Shown here one piece after another: positions 5,448 to 5,639 of a stretch of DNA of 5,639 bases. The notes under the pieces were generated by a model, which ran no database searches, was not told the DNA's origin, and saw only the letters and a program-made list of their open reading frames with translations. The stretch is from Methylacidiphilum sp. (lineage in GTDB: Bacteria; Verrucomicrobiota; Verrucomicrobiia; CAIQCK01), in assembly GCA_020718125.1 (NCBI GenBank), contig DYDC01000188.1:1-5639 (forward strand), in the 5' to 3' direction. The translations under genes and the position numbers were made by a program. Position 1 is the stretch's first letter, and every line of letters begins with the position of its first letter.

Positions 5448-5511
5448 GTGGTAATCATCTGGAACGGAGCAATGGGAGGCCATGGTCGAAATGGGCGACC
5501 ACGATCGCCCC

Positions 5512-5639
5512 CGCCAGCGCCACCGGCACGCCGTCTTCCTAGTCCACGAGGCTGACGATGCAGCCGAGGCGCTCGCGAATGGTTTTGCCGTCCAGGGCCA
5601 GCGTCCGAGGCAGCAGGCCGGCGCGGGCTTGCAGCCAGC
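5512..5639 (-). pseudogene. Transposase fragment with in-frame amber codon (ISAs1-like DDE type)
   Basis: Reading the minus strand from 5637, the frame gives WLQARAGLLPRTLALDGK, then TIRERLGCIVSLVD, a TAG (5541-5539), then EDGVPVALA. The pattern LALDGKTIR.rlG.ivSLVD.EDG.PVA resembles the segment around the first catalytic Asp in ISAs1/H-repeat-like DDE transposases, where D-G-K is conserved (Asp16 of this fragment). Homology seems to end near 5512 and the frame stops at TGA 5457-5455, before the remaining catalytic residues. It is therefore interrupted and truncated at its 3' side, and it continues past the right edge. Family assignment is from recall of the motif; that it is a decayed transposase is fairly secure. 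It supports past mobile-element activity at this site. Confidence 0.55.

Noticed and set aside
5443..5457. Partial resemblance of CTGAGTGGTAATCA to one arm of the 2783-2833 palindrome (CTGAGTAGTCA)
   Set aside because: Similarity covers about ten bases with an insertion and there is no second arm; chance match likely.
1..5639. CRISPR array, tRNA or rRNA genes
   Set aside because: I saw no regularly spaced direct repeats, no tRNA-like cloverleaf sequence and no rRNA-like conserved segments.

Overview
The window looks like a piece of a GC-rich environmental bacterial chromosome. A secreted DUF2961/GH172 protein with a C-terminal beta-sandwich, a uroporphyrinogen-decarboxylase-like gene, and remnants of an HpcH/HpaI aldolase and a D-2-hydroxyacid dehydrogenase together are the kind of content common in Verrucomicrobiota (Pedosphaera/Limisphaera-like), with Planctomycetota or Acidobacteriota as alternatives. 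This assignment is an inference from gene content; there is no marker gene here.

Layout, left to right. (1) Positions 1-88, minus: the first 29 codons of a URO-D-family gene running off the left edge. (2) Positions 89-337: a mostly non-coding gap with a possible small single-pass membrane protein on the plus strand. (3) Positions 338-2318, minus: a two-gene operon with overlapping reading frames, encoding an ABC/SMC-type ATPase (PtuA-like) and a TIGR02646-type HNH nuclease (PtuB-like). This is the architecture of the Septu anti-phage system, here with no retron reverse transcriptase in view. (4) Positions about 2364-3025, plus: two dead metabolic gene fragments. The first is the front half of an HpcH/HpaI aldolase that stops just before its metal-binding half. 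The second is the last 63 codons of a D-2-hydroxyacid dehydrogenase whose catalytic His has become Arg. They are joined exactly at a 51-nt near-perfect palindrome (2783-2833). (5) Positions 3102-5410, plus: a two-gene operon of an unrecognised 84-aa protein and a 685-aa secreted DUF2961/GH172 protein, coupled by an ATGA stop/start overlap. (6) Positions 5411-5639: two small hairpins, then, on the minus strand, a decayed transposase fragment with an in-frame amber codon.

Reading it together: a Septu defence module sits among carbohydrate/organic-acid metabolism genes, and on its promoter side it abuts broken genes, a mobile palindromic repeat and, further away, transposase debris. That is typical of an accessory, recombination-prone site. 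The GH172 operon is a separate unit, probably acting on fructo- or arabino-furanose glycans outside the cytoplasm. The points most worth a second look are the palindrome-joined chimera of two gene remnants, the RT-less Septu pair with an altered CxxC in its nuclease, the unknown 84-aa partner of the GH172 gene, and the small membrane-protein candidate beside the defence operon.
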